The notes under the pieces: generated by a model
Told to the model about the DNA's origin: nothing
The model's database searches: none
The model's input: the letters and a program-made list of their open reading frames with translations, nothing else
Part shown: in pieces, positions 35,950-45,274 of the stretch
Layout of the letters: each line of letters starts with the position of its first letter
How positions within the stretch are numbered: the first letter of the stretch is position 1
Source: Jaenimonas drosophilae
Taxonomy: Eukaryota > Euglenozoa > Kinetoplastea > Trypanosomatida > Trypanosomatidae
Direction of reading: 5' to 3'
Assembly (NCBI GenBank): GCA_030849065.1
Contig: JASAON010001629.1
Span: 1-64,000 of the forward strand
DNA: 64,000 bases
Translations under genes and position numbers: made by a program

Positions 35950-36432
35950 TTACTTGGTCTTGTTGGCGAAGCGGCGGACCTGCACCTGGAAGGCGAGGGC
36001 ATCGGCCATCTTGCGACCGGCCTTGGTGAGGCGCTGGCCACGGGTGACACCGTGCTCCACAAGACCGAGCTTGTTGAGGGACTTGCAGGCCCAGTGAAGG
36101 AGACCCTTGGAGCTGGTCACGGCGTGCTCGGGGCGGCTGCCGTAGTCCTTCTTGTTGCCGAAGCGCTTGCCAAGACCGCCATAACCCACACCAGGGCGGA
36201 GGTAAATGGCGCGGAGGACGGCGGCGCAGCGGATGTAGTACCAGTCGGGGTTCTGGGGAGCGCGCTCGCGGCCGTGGGAGCTCTTCACCAGCTCGGTGCA
36301 GTTGGGGACGAAGATCTTGCCCTCCTGCTTGAAGTGGCGGGCAGCGGTCTTGATCCAGCGCCAGGCGTTGACGTCCTTGAGGGTCGCGCCCTTCTTCTTG
36401 CCGATGCGACGGATCTTGTTAGAGGCAGCCAT
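35950..36432 (-). CDS. RPS19: Ribosomal protein eS19 (S19)
   Basis: 160 residues from the ATG at 36432 (MAASNK). A further in-frame ATG at 36450 would add six residues, but the likely splice AG (36443-36444) lies between them. Diagnostic eS19 segments are D-W-Y-Y-I-R-C-A-A-V-L-R, Y-G-G-L-G-K-R-F-G, A-C-K-S-L-N-K-L-G-L-V-E and R-L-T-K-A-G-R-K. It is a small-subunit head protein needed for 18S rRNA maturation. Strong codon bias fits high expression. Confidence 0.96.
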   Translation of the reverse strand: MAASNKIRRIGKKKGATLKDVNAWRWIKTAARHFKQEGKIFVPNCTELVKSSHGRERAPQNPDWYYIRCAAVLRAIYLRPGVGYGGLGKRFGNKKDYGSRPEHAVTSSKGLLHWACKSLNKLGLVEHGVTRGQRLTKAGRKMADALAFQVQVRRFANKTK

Positions 36433-36572
36433 GGTGTAGAAACTATACATGTGAAAAAGTGGGGAGGATGTGTGGAGATTCTGTGGTGGTAAGAGATGTC
36501 ATGAGCGCACGGAGCAACAGGGGTATGTGCTAAGCAGGAAAAACTTGGTGTTGGTGTGCGGGGTGCCACCCG

Positions 36573-36842
36573 CTATGGAATCTTCCCAAGGAGGTCCGCA
36601 CGTTGAATGCTACCAACGCCGTCGTTGAAGAGCCGCGTGAAGTCGTCCTCTGAGGCGTTGAAGAAGGCCTCAATCGCATCACGGTCGCTCTGACCGAGGT
36701 GGCCACCTTCCTCGTCGGCGCACGAGCTGTTGCTGCAGCCCGGTGCACTGGCTGGGAGAAGCTGCGCACAGGACTCCCGGAGAGCTGATATTTCGAGCAA
36801 CAGTGTTTTCCTCACTGGCCAATCACTACCTGGCGAGTTCAT
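36573..36842 (-). CDS. Small conserved-looking acidic protein, unknown
   Basis: 89 residues from the ATG at 36842. A longer in-frame start at 36947 runs through the pyrimidine tract and is unlikely. The N-terminal half is a possible helix (R-K-T-L-L-L-E-I-S-A-L-R). A Cys/Ser-rich loop and an acidic helix (D-A-I-E-A-F-F-N-A-S-E-D-D-F) follow. No family is recognised. On the minus strand AG at 36854-36855 directly precedes an ATG at 36853 that opens a two-codon upstream frame (ATG AGC TGA) ending just before the main ATG. Confidence 0.5.
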   Translation of the reverse strand: MNSPGSDWPVRKTLLLEISALRESCAQLLPASAPGCSNSSCADEEGGHLGQSDRDAIEAFFNASEDDFTRLFNDGVGSIQRADLLGKIP

Positions 36843-37143
36843 GCTCAGCTCATCTACACGAAATAAAAGATTAGGAAGAGGTGAACGAACACACAGTGAT
36901 GACAGGTGCCGTATGACTGCATCCTCGTAGGAAGAAAGCGGGGCCACACACGCTCACACACGAAGCACGTATAGGAAGACTTCTTTCATGAATGCGATCC
37001 ATCAGCAGCAGAAAACGTGAGAAAGGAAAATAACAGAAAAGAAGTCCGCAAAAAAAAAGAACGTTGACCATTTCCCAAAGAGGAAGAACACGCACAATTT
37101 GTTGGGTTATGATGTGCCACAGCCAATGCCTGCATCACTGTGC
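36843..37143 (-). other. Intergenic region (0.3 kb)
   Basis: UTRs. The minus strand carries the pyrimidine tract (about 36858-36885) for the small gene. Nothing else is recognised. Confidence 0.45.
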
Positions 37144-38061
37144 CTATCCCACCATGATGACGCACTTGTGCGGGTAGGCGATGCTGTAGGCCAAGCCGGG
37201 CTTTCTGGTTCTCAACGCGTTGGTGAGAAAGAGGGGGTTACCAAGGTCATCCACCACCTCCACCCCGAGGGGGTAGGGCAAGGCTGGACAGCCACACTCG
37301 TCAAAGTCCGCCGTCGTCCCCCACACGGTGCACCAGCATCCGCTGCGGAAGCTCTCCACACGCAAGCAATCGGTGATGGAGTGGCTCCACGGCTGGCGCG
37401 TCCGTACGTTGACGGGAACAAAACGGCGAAAGGCAGAAAAGAGGTGGAGGCGTTGACGTCGGGAGAGTGTGAGGTGCGAAGGGGCGAGCTCATCGGAGTT
37501 GGCCACCCGGCACCGCTCCTGCCGATCATTAATGAGGTTGAGGGAGGTGGCTTCGCTGCTGAAGACGGAGGCGATGTGATCGCGGTCGGTGGTGAGGGAT
37601 GCCGGACGACGGCTGAGGCTCTCACTCGCCTGCTCCACCTCCTCTGCGGAGAGCCAAAAAGGGGAGAGGTAGCCCCGTGCGTCACTCATGGCCTGCAGGC
37701 GTGCGAGGGTCTGTGCGTCGTGGGTGAGGGCCACTCCGCGGCAGGAGAAGAAGGGCGTCGTCAAGTCATTCAAGATGCCCGCATCGCCACGGTTGGTGTG
37801 AAAGCGGCAACACTCTCGACCATGAATGAGGCCGGCACGTGCAAAGCACTGAAAGGCTGGGGAAGGGTCAAGGCGTGGAATCATGCCACCATCCTCATCC
37901 TCTTCACCAACGTGGCTGATGAGTTTTGTTGAGAGAAGACCCAGTTGGCCACACTGCGAGGGTGAAATGCACGTCCGGAGGCCGGTGCGCGCACGGGTGG
38001 CGGAGAGTGCGGAAACCCACCGCGGAAGTACGTTTCCAAATAGATCAAAAAGTTCAGTCAT
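37144..38061 (-). CDS. Hypothetical protein, unknown family
   Basis: 305 residues from the ATG at 38061; the longer frame starts with GTG. No signal peptide or membrane span is seen. The protein is Cys- and Arg-rich. It has a helical N-terminus (E-L-F-D-L-F-G-N-V-L-P-R-W-V) and a C-terminal block with C-W-C-T-V-W-G-T-T-A-D-F-D-E-C-G-C-P near 250. The end, P-H-K-C-V-I-M-V-G, is short and hydrophobic. No domain is recognised. The frame is intact and gene spacing and orientation fit the array, so it is probably real. Confidence 0.6.
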   Translation of the reverse strand: MTELFDLFGNVLPRWVSALSATRARTGLRTCISPSQCGQLGLLSTKLISHVGEEDEDGGMIPRLDPSPAFQCFARAGLIHGRECCRFHTNRGDAGILNDLTTPFFSCRGVALTHDAQTLARLQAMSDARGYLSPFWLSAEEVEQASESLSRRPASLTTDRDHIASVFSSEATSLNLINDRQERCRVANSDELAPSHLTLSRRQRLHLFSAFRRFVPVNVRTRQPWSHSITDCLRVESFRSGCWCTVWGTTADFDECGCPALPYPLGVEVVDDLGNPLFLTNALRTRKPGLAYSIAYPHKCVIMVG

Positions 38062-38597
38062 TTCCTCCTCCCCCACAAACTACACGAGAGGGATGATGCG
38101 GAAATTGATGATGATGATGATGATGATGAGCAAGATCGTCCTCTGACACAATCCCAAGCGCAGAGACACGCCAAATACAATGAGCATCATCATCCATCGA
38201 TGTTAAGCCATGAAGCGAGAAGAAAAGTAACGAAACACCACACGTGCGAGCAAGTTGAGCGTCCGCACGTGACGGTAAAGAAAGAAATAATTATATCAAG
38301 ACGTCAATGTCATGGTTTGGTTACAGAAGTGGATGTGGAGTAGCCATGGGACGTGCTACGCATGATAGAGTGGTAGGCCAAGGCTTATGTGAGCACTACG
38401 AGAAGGAAGAAAATGTGAGTCGCTGAGTGGGTTCGGCACACTGTGTGTGTAGGGACCGATGAATGTGCGTGTTGGCTGTGGCCGTGATTCTCGTTGCGGA
38501 ATGAAGAAAAGAAGTGTAAGCGGGCTTGTTTTTGTTGTTGTTGTTGGTGGTGGTGGGGGGGGGGAGTCTGTCTGGTGGGAGTCACCCAACGACCACA
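38062..38597 (-). other. Intergenic region with simple repeats
   Basis: Contains a GAT/ATG trinucleotide repeat at 38107-38128 and a GTT/GGT stretch with a 10-nt G run ending at 38564. On the minus strand the latter is C/A-rich. No gene is recognised. Confidence 0.5.
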
Positions 38598-39329
38598 TCA
38601 CGTCGTGAGTGCGTGCTGGAGGTGTTCGCCTTCCTCTCTGGAGAGGAACTGCTCCACGAGGCGGCAGGCGTCTTCGCGGGTGACGTTACAGTGGAAGTGC
38701 AGCCCTGTGAGCACCTTGATCTCCATCGCCCCAAGCTGCTCGACGAGCTTGACCTGAATGCTGGCGGTTTTCAGCCCTGGGAGGAGGCCCGTGATGTGCC
38801 GCAGGGGCCAGATGCCGTCCAAGTGTAACTTGATGGAGATGGCGTAGAGCGCAATGAGCATCTCCACCGCGTTGTCTGTGGCCATGCGCAGTGGCGGCGC
38901 GTCATTCACCACCGCGCCACCGGCTGTGCGCTGCTGCACGTCGTACTTCAGCTGAAGCCGGTCCAACAAGCAGAGGGCGATGACCCACGCACACTCATCA
39001 CGCGTCTCGTGATGGCGAAAGGTGCAGGCGATGAACCTCTCCACGGTGCCGAGGGTGCAGAGCCACGGCGTACGTCGGCTTGCCTCAATCCAGTGCGCCG
39101 CGTCCATGGATGGCGCACAGACCATAAATCGCTGTGATTCTGATTCTGAAAGTGTGGCGTAGCTCGCCATCATTCGGTGCCACAGCAGCGCAATGGAGGC
39201 GATCATGTCGGCGCTGCGGTCACGGACGGGCCACGGAGTAGGGCTTTGCCTCCTCCTAACCATTCGGCGGGAGTGCCCACACCGTGGTGGGGTGGGGGTT
39301 GAGCGGCGCCGTCGCGATAATTGAAGCAT
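38598..39329 (-). CDS. PHO80-like cyclin
   Basis: 243 residues from the ATG at 39329, the first ATG after a strong pyrimidine tract and AG (minus, 39401-39402). The longer frame starts with TTG. A basic N-terminus (about 1-40) precedes one cyclin box at about 95-235: A-W-V-I-A-L-C-L-L-D-R-L-Q-L, then A-L-Y-A-I-S-I-K-L-H-L-D-G, then L-V-E-Q-L-G-A-M-E-I-K-V-L-T-G-L-H-F-H. The I-S-I-K-L-H motif and the M-E-I-x-x-L pattern are those of P/U-type cyclins (PHO80 family), which trypanosomes use for G1 control (CYC2-type). The CDK partner is unknown. Confidence 0.78.
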   Translation of the reverse strand: MLQLSRRRRSTPTPPRCGHSRRMVRRRQSPTPWPVRDRSADMIASIALLWHRMMASYATLSESESQRFMVCAPSMDAAHWIEASRRTPWLCTLGTVERFIACTFRHHETRDECAWVIALCLLDRLQLKYDVQQRTAGGAVVNDAPPLRMATDNAVEMLIALYAISIKLHLDGIWPLRHITGLLPGLKTASIQVKLVEQLGAMEIKVLTGLHFHCNVTREDACRLVEQFLSREEGEHLQHALTT

Positions 39330-39679
39330 GGCCAATAAATGTGCTCTGATAGTTGGGGGTGGTGCTTGTTGGTGCGAGAGTGTGTGCGCACGTAGATGGT
39401 CTGTCGAGGAGAGAAGAGAGAAGAAGAAAAGTGGGGTGAAGAATGCCGCTAAAGCAGTATCCGTTCAAAGGTGAGCGACCCTTGCGTGTTGCGTACACAA
39501 CCCCGCGCCACTCTGCCTCACGCAATAACTTGAAAACGTACATGCTCACGCCATCGTTCACCAGGAACAAGGCGCAATGCATAAACATAAGATACATGTC
39601 TTCACGCCCGAAGAAGAAAAAAAGACGTGAAACAACAACCACAACCGCAACCACCACACAGTTGTCGCAGCATCCCATC
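39330..39679 (-). other. Intergenic region with cyclin splice acceptor
   Basis: The minus-strand pyrimidine tract at about 39405-39440 ends in AG at 39401-39402, giving a 71-nt 5' UTR for the cyclin. The 3' UTR of the LRR gene occupies the rest. Confidence 0.5.
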
Positions 39680-41881
39680 TCAGGCTGCCTTCTTCTTCTT
39701 TCCGCCTAGCGCGAGCTCTAACTCCTTCGAGCGCAGCAACAGATTGGCCAGCTTCTCTGCCTCGAACTTGGCATCATTCATCTCCCGCGTACGATCCATC
39801 TCCGTCTCCTGCACTGCGTTGTTTAGTGTGGCCAACCGCTCATTCTCGGCATCCTGAATCTGCTTCATTTGCCTACGCATGCGGTCCATCTCACGAATCA
39901 TGCGCTCCGACCGGTCCTTCTCCTGTTGAATGCGGGACTCCATGTTGCCCTTCTTGGCCTTGAGGGTGGAGGTTTCATTCGTAACACGGTCCTCCGCCTT
40001 GCGGAAGACCTCCTCCGTCGCCTCACTGGAGTTGCGAATCTTGGTCAGCACCTTCTCGAGCTCCGCCACATCTCGACGTAGCTTCTCACACACCACACGT
40101 GCCTCCTCATTCTTGCGCAGCAGCTGCTCACTCCGGTCCTTGATGACGCGCTTCTCCATCTCGATCTCCTCCTCCACCTGGGCGAGCTCCTTCTCCTTTG
40201 GCGCGAGGAGCTCGATTTCGTTGTTGAGCTTCGGAATGATGAGCTGCTTGTTGCTCTGGCTGTTGCGGTCCAAGGTGGCCTTGATGCCAATGAAGCACTT
40301 GTAGCTGAAGTCATTGTAGGAGATATCCATCTTCTCAATGGTGGGGTTGCTGCGAATGTTGTCGTTGAAGAGGTCACCCGTTGAGCTCGACATGGCGTTG
40401 CGGCGCAGGTTCATCTCGCGCAGTGTGGAGTTGAGGAGGAGGGACTGGGCCAGTGCACGACCACCATCATCTCCAATCTTGTTGCTGCTGAGGTTGAGCG
40501 AGCGCAGACCCTTGTTGGTGGCCAGGGTCTTGGCAATGTCACGTGCCCCGGGGTCCTTCAGCTTGTTGCTGCTGAGGTCCAGCGACTGCAGGACGGAGTT
40601 GGCCTGCAGCATCTGACCAAAGGCCGCCCCAGTGGCCTCACGGATGCCGCAGTCGGAGAGGTCCACGGCGTGGAGGTGCTTGTTGTCTGCGAGCCCGCTC
40701 GCGATGTTCTTGCTCGAGGCGGCAAATCGGTTGCCAGACATCTTCAGTGACTTAAGGGCGGTGCTCGTGGTGAGAACCTTCTGGATGGCCTTGGCGCTCT
40801 GATCGGCCAAGTCGTTCTTCGAGACATCAATGAATTCGAGCACATCCGCACCGGTTTCAATGGCGTCGCTGATGGCCTGGAACAGAATGGCCCCGCCCTT
40901 GTCCTCGAGGGCGTTGCGCTGGACGGAGAGACTCGTGATCTTGGCCACCTCCAACACCGAGGCGAGGATCTTGGCCCCGTCAAAGCCCAGGTTGTTGCTG
41001 GAGATGTCTAGGTGGGTGAGGGTGCAGTTGCTGCTCAGCCCGCTGGAGATGAAGCTGAGCCCACCAGGGCCCAGGCCGTTGCTACTGAGGTTGAGCTTGG
41101 AGAGCACCTCATTGTTCTGCAGGAGCTTGCCAATGGCCTCAGCACCACGGGTGCCAATGTGATTGCCATTTACCCCGGAACGTGCGCCGAGGTCGAGAGA
41201 GACGACGGTGTTGTTCTTCTCCAGCGCCTCGGCAATCGCAACTCCGCCTTGGTAGCCAATGTCATTGGAGCTCAAGCCAATGTGAACGAGGGCTCGATTG
41301 GCGCGGAGGAGGGCAGCGATGCACTCTGCCCCATCATCTCTCAGCCGATTGCCACTAAGGTCGAGGATGCTATACACCTTGTTCGCGGAGAGGATGTGAG
41401 CGATGGCCTCCGCGCTACACACACCAAAGCCGTTCTCGGGGAGGCAAAAGAAGTTTCCCTTGCAGTTGGTGCTGACGAGCTCCATGAAGCGTACCTCGCG
41501 CTCCCACGATGGTGGCAGGGTTTGGTCTAGGCACTTGGCTTGGTAGAGGAGGCGGAGCTCCGCGGCGGTGATGCTGACTTCCTCCATCTTGGAGGAGTTT
41601 AGGGCACCACGTTGTTGCATCTCATCAAAAGAAACAAAGTTGGCCGCAAAGGGGATGCCCTTGGGCAGCAGGGCGGGCAGGTTCTTGCGAGAGATGGTCT
41701 TGTCCTTGAGGAAGGAGCGACCACGTGTGCACTTGTGGTTGTAGAGCTGAGATTCATAGGCGTCAGCGGGGGCGAAGTAGGCCTCTTGCTGTTGGTACCC
41801 GCTGGGGCTGGCATCGGGGCCCTCGCCGCAGAGGTCAATGAAGGGCGGCTGGAAGGCCTGCTCGCTCCCCGTCTGATCCAT
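39680..41881 (-). CDS. RNase-inhibitor-type LRR protein with C-terminal coiled coil
   Basis: 733 residues from the ATG at 41881. A longer in-frame ATG (42049) would add 56 residues of Leu/Thr/His/Pro-rich sequence across the splice tract and is rejected. Residues about 165-510 hold roughly eleven leucine-rich repeats of the 28-residue RNase inhibitor type (L-D-L-S-x-N-x-L/I-x-D-x-G-A pattern). Residues about 525-733 are a long charged coiled coil ending K-K-K-K-A-A. This arrangement resembles flagellar or cytoskeletal LRR proteins such as the DRC5/TCTE1 group, but assignment to one is not supported. It is probably a cytoskeletal scaffold (inference). Confidence 0.83.
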   Translation of the reverse strand: MDQTGSEQAFQPPFIDLCGEGPDASPSGYQQQEAYFAPADAYESQLYNHKCTRGRSFLKDKTISRKNLPALLPKGIPFAANFVSFDEMQQRGALNSSKMEEVSITAAELRLLYQAKCLDQTLPPSWEREVRFMELVSTNCKGNFFCLPENGFGVCSAEAIAHILSANKVYSILDLSGNRLRDDGAECIAALLRANRALVHIGLSSNDIGYQGGVAIAEALEKNNTVVSLDLGARSGVNGNHIGTRGAEAIGKLLQNNEVLSKLNLSSNGLGPGGLSFISSGLSSNCTLTHLDISSNNLGFDGAKILASVLEVAKITSLSVQRNALEDKGGAILFQAISDAIETGADVLEFIDVSKNDLADQSAKAIQKVLTTSTALKSLKMSGNRFAASSKNIASGLADNKHLHAVDLSDCGIREATGAAFGQMLQANSVLQSLDLSSNKLKDPGARDIAKTLATNKGLRSLNLSSNKIGDDGGRALAQSLLLNSTLREMNLRRNAMSSSTGDLFNDNIRSNPTIEKMDISYNDFSYKCFIGIKATLDRNSQSNKQLIIPKLNNEIELLAPKEKELAQVEEEIEMEKRVIKDRSEQLLRKNEEARVVCEKLRRDVAELEKVLTKIRNSSEATEEVFRKAEDRVTNETSTLKAKKGNMESRIQQEKDRSERMIREMDRMRRQMKQIQDAENERLATLNNAVQETEMDRTREMNDAKFEAEKLANLLLRSKELELALGGKKKKAA

Positions 41882-42723
41882 CACGAGGAGATGATGAGAT
41901 GGGGGGTTTGGGCTCGGGTGTTGAGCTGGTTGAGGTGTAGGTGTGTGTGTGTGTGTGTTAGTGAAAGAAGGGAGGAGAAGAAGAGGGTCATTGCTATACA
42001 CCAAAGCTGCCAGGGCATTTTCTGCACATTGTGCGGTGAGAAGCAACACAAATCAGTGATTCCGTTACCGATACCTCAATCGATGGCAGTCAACCCCACC
42101 GACACAGCCACGATGGCGAACTCGCTCACGCACGCACCTTCAAAGACATCCCAACAACACAGGACCCCATCCTCGCTCATAAGGGAGGGAGGAGGTTGGT
42201 GGGGAGGTGATCAACCATTCGTGACTGCCGATTACGTGAAAAAAAAAAGAATTTGTTCCAAATATGGATGGGGTGTTGCGTTGCCATCATCCTCGCACTA
42301 GCACGCATGCCCCCAAATCAGAAGGATAACTACCCCAACGCACGTTCCTCGGCCACACCGAGGGAGGCGCGTGGACCTTCTTTTGTGTTGCTGATGTGAT
42401 TAGTGGAGAGGAGCACAAGTCGCTGGGTGACGGCCTCCCGTGAAGTTTTTTTTTCTTTGTTGTTGTGCCTTTTCGTGAAGTCACACGTGTGCACTCTGCC
42501 CCAGCCAGTTAGTGGTGTTGATGGTGGCTCGCTTCGTCATTGGTGATGCCAAAAAGAAAAGAAAGAATCATCTGCTCTTCATTGTGTTCTGTTTTTTTTG
42601 TTTTCATGTTTCCATGCCACACCTCCCCCTCCCTCTGTGTGGTGGATGGAGTACAACCAATGAGCTTAGGCCAACAACCTTCACTTCTCCATCTTCCTTC
42701 TTCTTGTTGTGGTGAAAGCCATC
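41882..42723 (-). other. Intergenic region (0.84 kb)
   Basis: A GT dinucleotide repeat (about 41938-41958) and, on the minus strand, a pyrimidine tract at 41963-41990 with AG at 41926-41927 serving the LRR gene. No further gene is supported. Confidence 0.5.
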
Positions 42724-43719
42724 TCAACGGTGCATCGGGCACTTCCTTGTGCTGGAATAGACCATGTCGTAGAACTTGGCCGCGTCGGTGTTCTTCGCCA
42801 CAAAGGTCTTGGGTGTGCCCTCAGCCCGCATCGTGCGGCCCTCACTGGCGTGCTTGGGATCCACCACCACATCCAACGAGATCTCCTCCAGCTCCGCCAC
42901 AGACTCGTCAATGGCGTAGGCGGCGGTCAGCACATCCCAGGCGTAGTAGCCATCACCGGGACGCATCAGGTCAAAGTGGGTGCACGCGGCCCACACCGTT
43001 CCCACAAATTGCGAGAGAAGAAACTCATTCTGAGCACCAAATCGCTGCACCACGGGTGAATTAACCGGGACGGAATTGGTGGAGTCGAGGGAGAAGAGGA
43101 TGTTGCGCATGGTGGGGCAGCCAAGCACCGTCTTGGCTGCCGGAGGGTCCCAGAAGATGTTCCACTCCGCCGTGCCATCGGTGCGCTTATCAATGAAGAC
43201 GTTGCCGCCCACGTCAACGGCACCACCCATGATGATGCATGCCTCCACCTTGGTGCTGAAGGCATCGCCGTAGCGATCGATGCACCACGCCACGTTGGAG
43301 AGGGGCCCCGTGACGCAGAGGGTGACCTTCTCCTCCGACTGCATCACGAGGTCGGCCAGGAGCTGCTCTCCCTTGAGCTTCTTGTTGGCCTCCATCTGCT
43401 CATCCCACAGCTTCACATGCTCGGGGAGGTTGAGCGATGGTACATCATCCATATTCTTGGCATGCCATCTCCAGTCGTCGGGGAAGGGATTCACTCCCGT
43501 CAAGGTGGAGCAGGCAATCGGAAATGGCTTGGTGTGGCCGTGTGCCTGCATCATCGCCATCAGTTTGCCTGTGACGTGGAAGGCGTGCTCCATGAAGCAG
43601 TCAGCGTCCGTGACGATGCTGCCAATCACCTCCACCTTCTCTGGGTTGGCGAGGAGGAGGGCGAGGGCCACCAGGTCATCGTCGCCTCCATCATGATCGA
43701 GAACAACCTTCTTCGGCAT
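42724..43719 (-). CDS. IAGNH: Inosine-adenosine-guanosine (IAG) type nucleoside hydrolase
   Basis: 331 residues from the ATG at 43719; the 85 residues upstream in the open frame are UTR translation. The calcium-binding signature is D8-H-D10-G-G-D-D14-D15, the DxDxGxDD motif of nucleoside N-ribohydrolases with all key Asp present. Also seen are T-D-A-D-C-F, V-C/T-G-P-L-S-N, W-N-I-F-W-D-P-P-A-A-K and Y-Y-A-W-D-V-L-T-A-A-Y, which closely match trypanosome IAG-NH, including the Trp residues (W-R-W and A-W-D) that stack on purine bases there. The enzyme releases the base from purine nucleosides for salvage, since kinetoplastids cannot make purines de novo. Confidence 0.92.
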   Translation of the reverse strand: MPKKVVLDHDGGDDDLVALALLLANPEKVEVIGSIVTDADCFMEHAFHVTGKLMAMMQAHGHTKPFPIACSTLTGVNPFPDDWRWHAKNMDDVPSLNLPEHVKLWDEQMEANKKLKGEQLLADLVMQSEEKVTLCVTGPLSNVAWCIDRYGDAFSTKVEACIIMGGAVDVGGNVFIDKRTDGTAEWNIFWDPPAAKTVLGCPTMRNILFSLDSTNSVPVNSPVVQRFGAQNEFLLSQFVGTVWAACTHFDLMRPGDGYYAWDVLTAAYAIDESVAELEEISLDVVVDPKHASEGRTMRAEGTPKTFVAKNTDAAKFYDMVYSSTRKCPMHR

Positions 43720-43933
43720 TATTGCTGATGTGGTGTGGTTGGGTACGATTTTTTTTTTTTTGGCGTCTCGCGAATTAGAATATCGATGGTGAGCTACCGT
43801 GAGTGGCAAGGCTGCTGTGGAAGGACTACACCAACGAAGAAGAGAGAGGGGGGAGGAGTGATACGCACCAACAACAACATCAAGAAGCTGGGTGGATGCA
43901 GTGTTGGCTGCACACACAATGAAAAGAGGATCT

Positions 43934-44545
43934 TTACACCGATGGCGGTGATGAATCCGCATGGGCGATACCACGGAAGGGTAAGAAGGCCGTCACCACA
44001 TCCCCGGGGAGGTACTCGTCGAGGAGGTTGTAGGCCCTCTCTGGGGTGGCCTCCTTGCGGAACTCACTACAGTGGTCCGACCACACATGAAAGCGGCCAA
44101 TCTCATACCACATCATCGCCACGCAGGCCAACACGGCGAGACGCGCGCGCAGCCTCGCACGTGGTGGGCAGTGAAAGGATCGATAGGCCGCCCCTGCCGC
44201 CCCCAAACATGCCGCGAAGAAGCCACTTTGGTGGCCCACGAGGCCGTTGTTCACCTTGTGCGCCTTGACGCTGGTGTAGTAGAGCCCGCTCATCATGAAG
44301 AGGCCAATCCAGTACTTCTCACTGCTGCGCTTCTTCATGGAGAGGCAGCCAACAAAGGTGGTGGCGAGGCAGGCCACGGCAAGGCTGAGGCCGCTGCGTG
44401 GCAGGGCGGCGGCCGGGAGATAGAGTGTGCTCGTGTGCAGAAGGGCGTCGTAGCTGCCCGAGTGGTGATGGCCACGCCATGCGAGGTCTTGGCTCTCCTC
44501 CTCGGTGCTGTAGAGGAGCCGACGGAGGGCGGAGGAGATGCTCAT
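43934..44545 (-). CDS. Multi-span membrane protein, unknown
   Basis: 203 residues from the ATG at 44545. Three or four hydrophobic segments are visible: about 50-70 (S-L-A-V-A-C-L-A-T-T-F-V-G), 78-92, 106-122 (A-A-C-L-G-A-A-G-A-A), and 135-147. The N-terminus has a basic amphipathic start (S-S-A-L-R-R-L-L-Y) and a W-R-G-H-H-H-S-G motif. The C-terminus is soluble. No family is recognised. A mitochondrial inner-membrane location is possible from the N-terminus (weak inference). Confidence 0.65.
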   Translation of the reverse strand: MSISSALRRLLYSTEEESQDLAWRGHHHSGSYDALLHTSTLYLPAAALPRSGLSLAVACLATTFVGCLSMKKRSSEKYWIGLFMMSGLYYTSVKAHKVNNGLVGHQSGFFAACLGAAGAAYRSFHCPPRARLRARLAVLACVAMMWYEIGRFHVWSDHCSEFRKEATPERAYNLLDEYLPGDVVTAFLPFRGIAHADSSPPSV

Positions 44546-45274
44546 GCCTCTGGATTCAAGAGCATACGTGAGTCAGAGAGAGTGAGTTGGTGCACGACAC
44601 TCAGATAGTGCTAAATCATCCAAGACAATAATGATGAAGGAGGAGCATGTGTACGCGTATGTAGGAGAAGCAATGCATATTCGCAGTCGCACCAAGGACC
44701 ATCATCATCTTCTTCATGCATTAGTGAAGAGAGTACGATTTCGTGTGTGATTGGAAGAAGAATGTGGGTGTTTAGGTCAGGCGGCTAACTCCGGCAACTA
44801 AGTATCAATGCACGGGCAGATGGGGGGTGGTGGCGGTCGGCGTGCGACGGACGGCGATGGGGGTGATGAAGCATAGAAGCGACAGGTCAAGCCAATAGAC
44901 AATATGTGTGCGCGTGTTGTACTGTGTTTTCATAATCGTTTATCTCCATGTGTGAAGTTTGTTGGAATAAAGTTGCGGCGTAGTTGGTTGGCAAACAAGC
45001 AAATTAATCGTGGAATACGTGCGTCCATCAAGCTAAGTTGATGAGGTCACCCGCTTCCCTCCCCCTGTGTGCGGAGAGATTCCGTGGGAGGTGTGGAGGA
45101 GATGAGGATGGTTGGGATCACGATGGGCACCGTGCTCTCCGCCACTGTACTTTTTGCTGCCGCACTCGTGTGTTGCGCCACATCAACCTTGCTGCCAACG
45201 CTTCCCCCCAACTTCATAGTTCCAAATCATCATCGCCTCCATCTTACTCCCACGAACACTTCCTCGACGACGGC
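44546..45274 (-). other. Intergenic region (0.73 kb)
   Basis: UTR sequence. I see no coding frame, tRNA-like cloverleaf boxes or repeat of note. Confidence 0.45.

Noticed and set aside
35950..36492. Plus-strand 209-residue frame opposite eS19
   Set aside because: Antisense shadow; eS19 on the minus strand is unmistakable.
41012..41530. Plus-strand 172-residue frame inside the LRR gene
   Set aside because: Antisense shadow of a GC-rich coding gene with periodic repeats.
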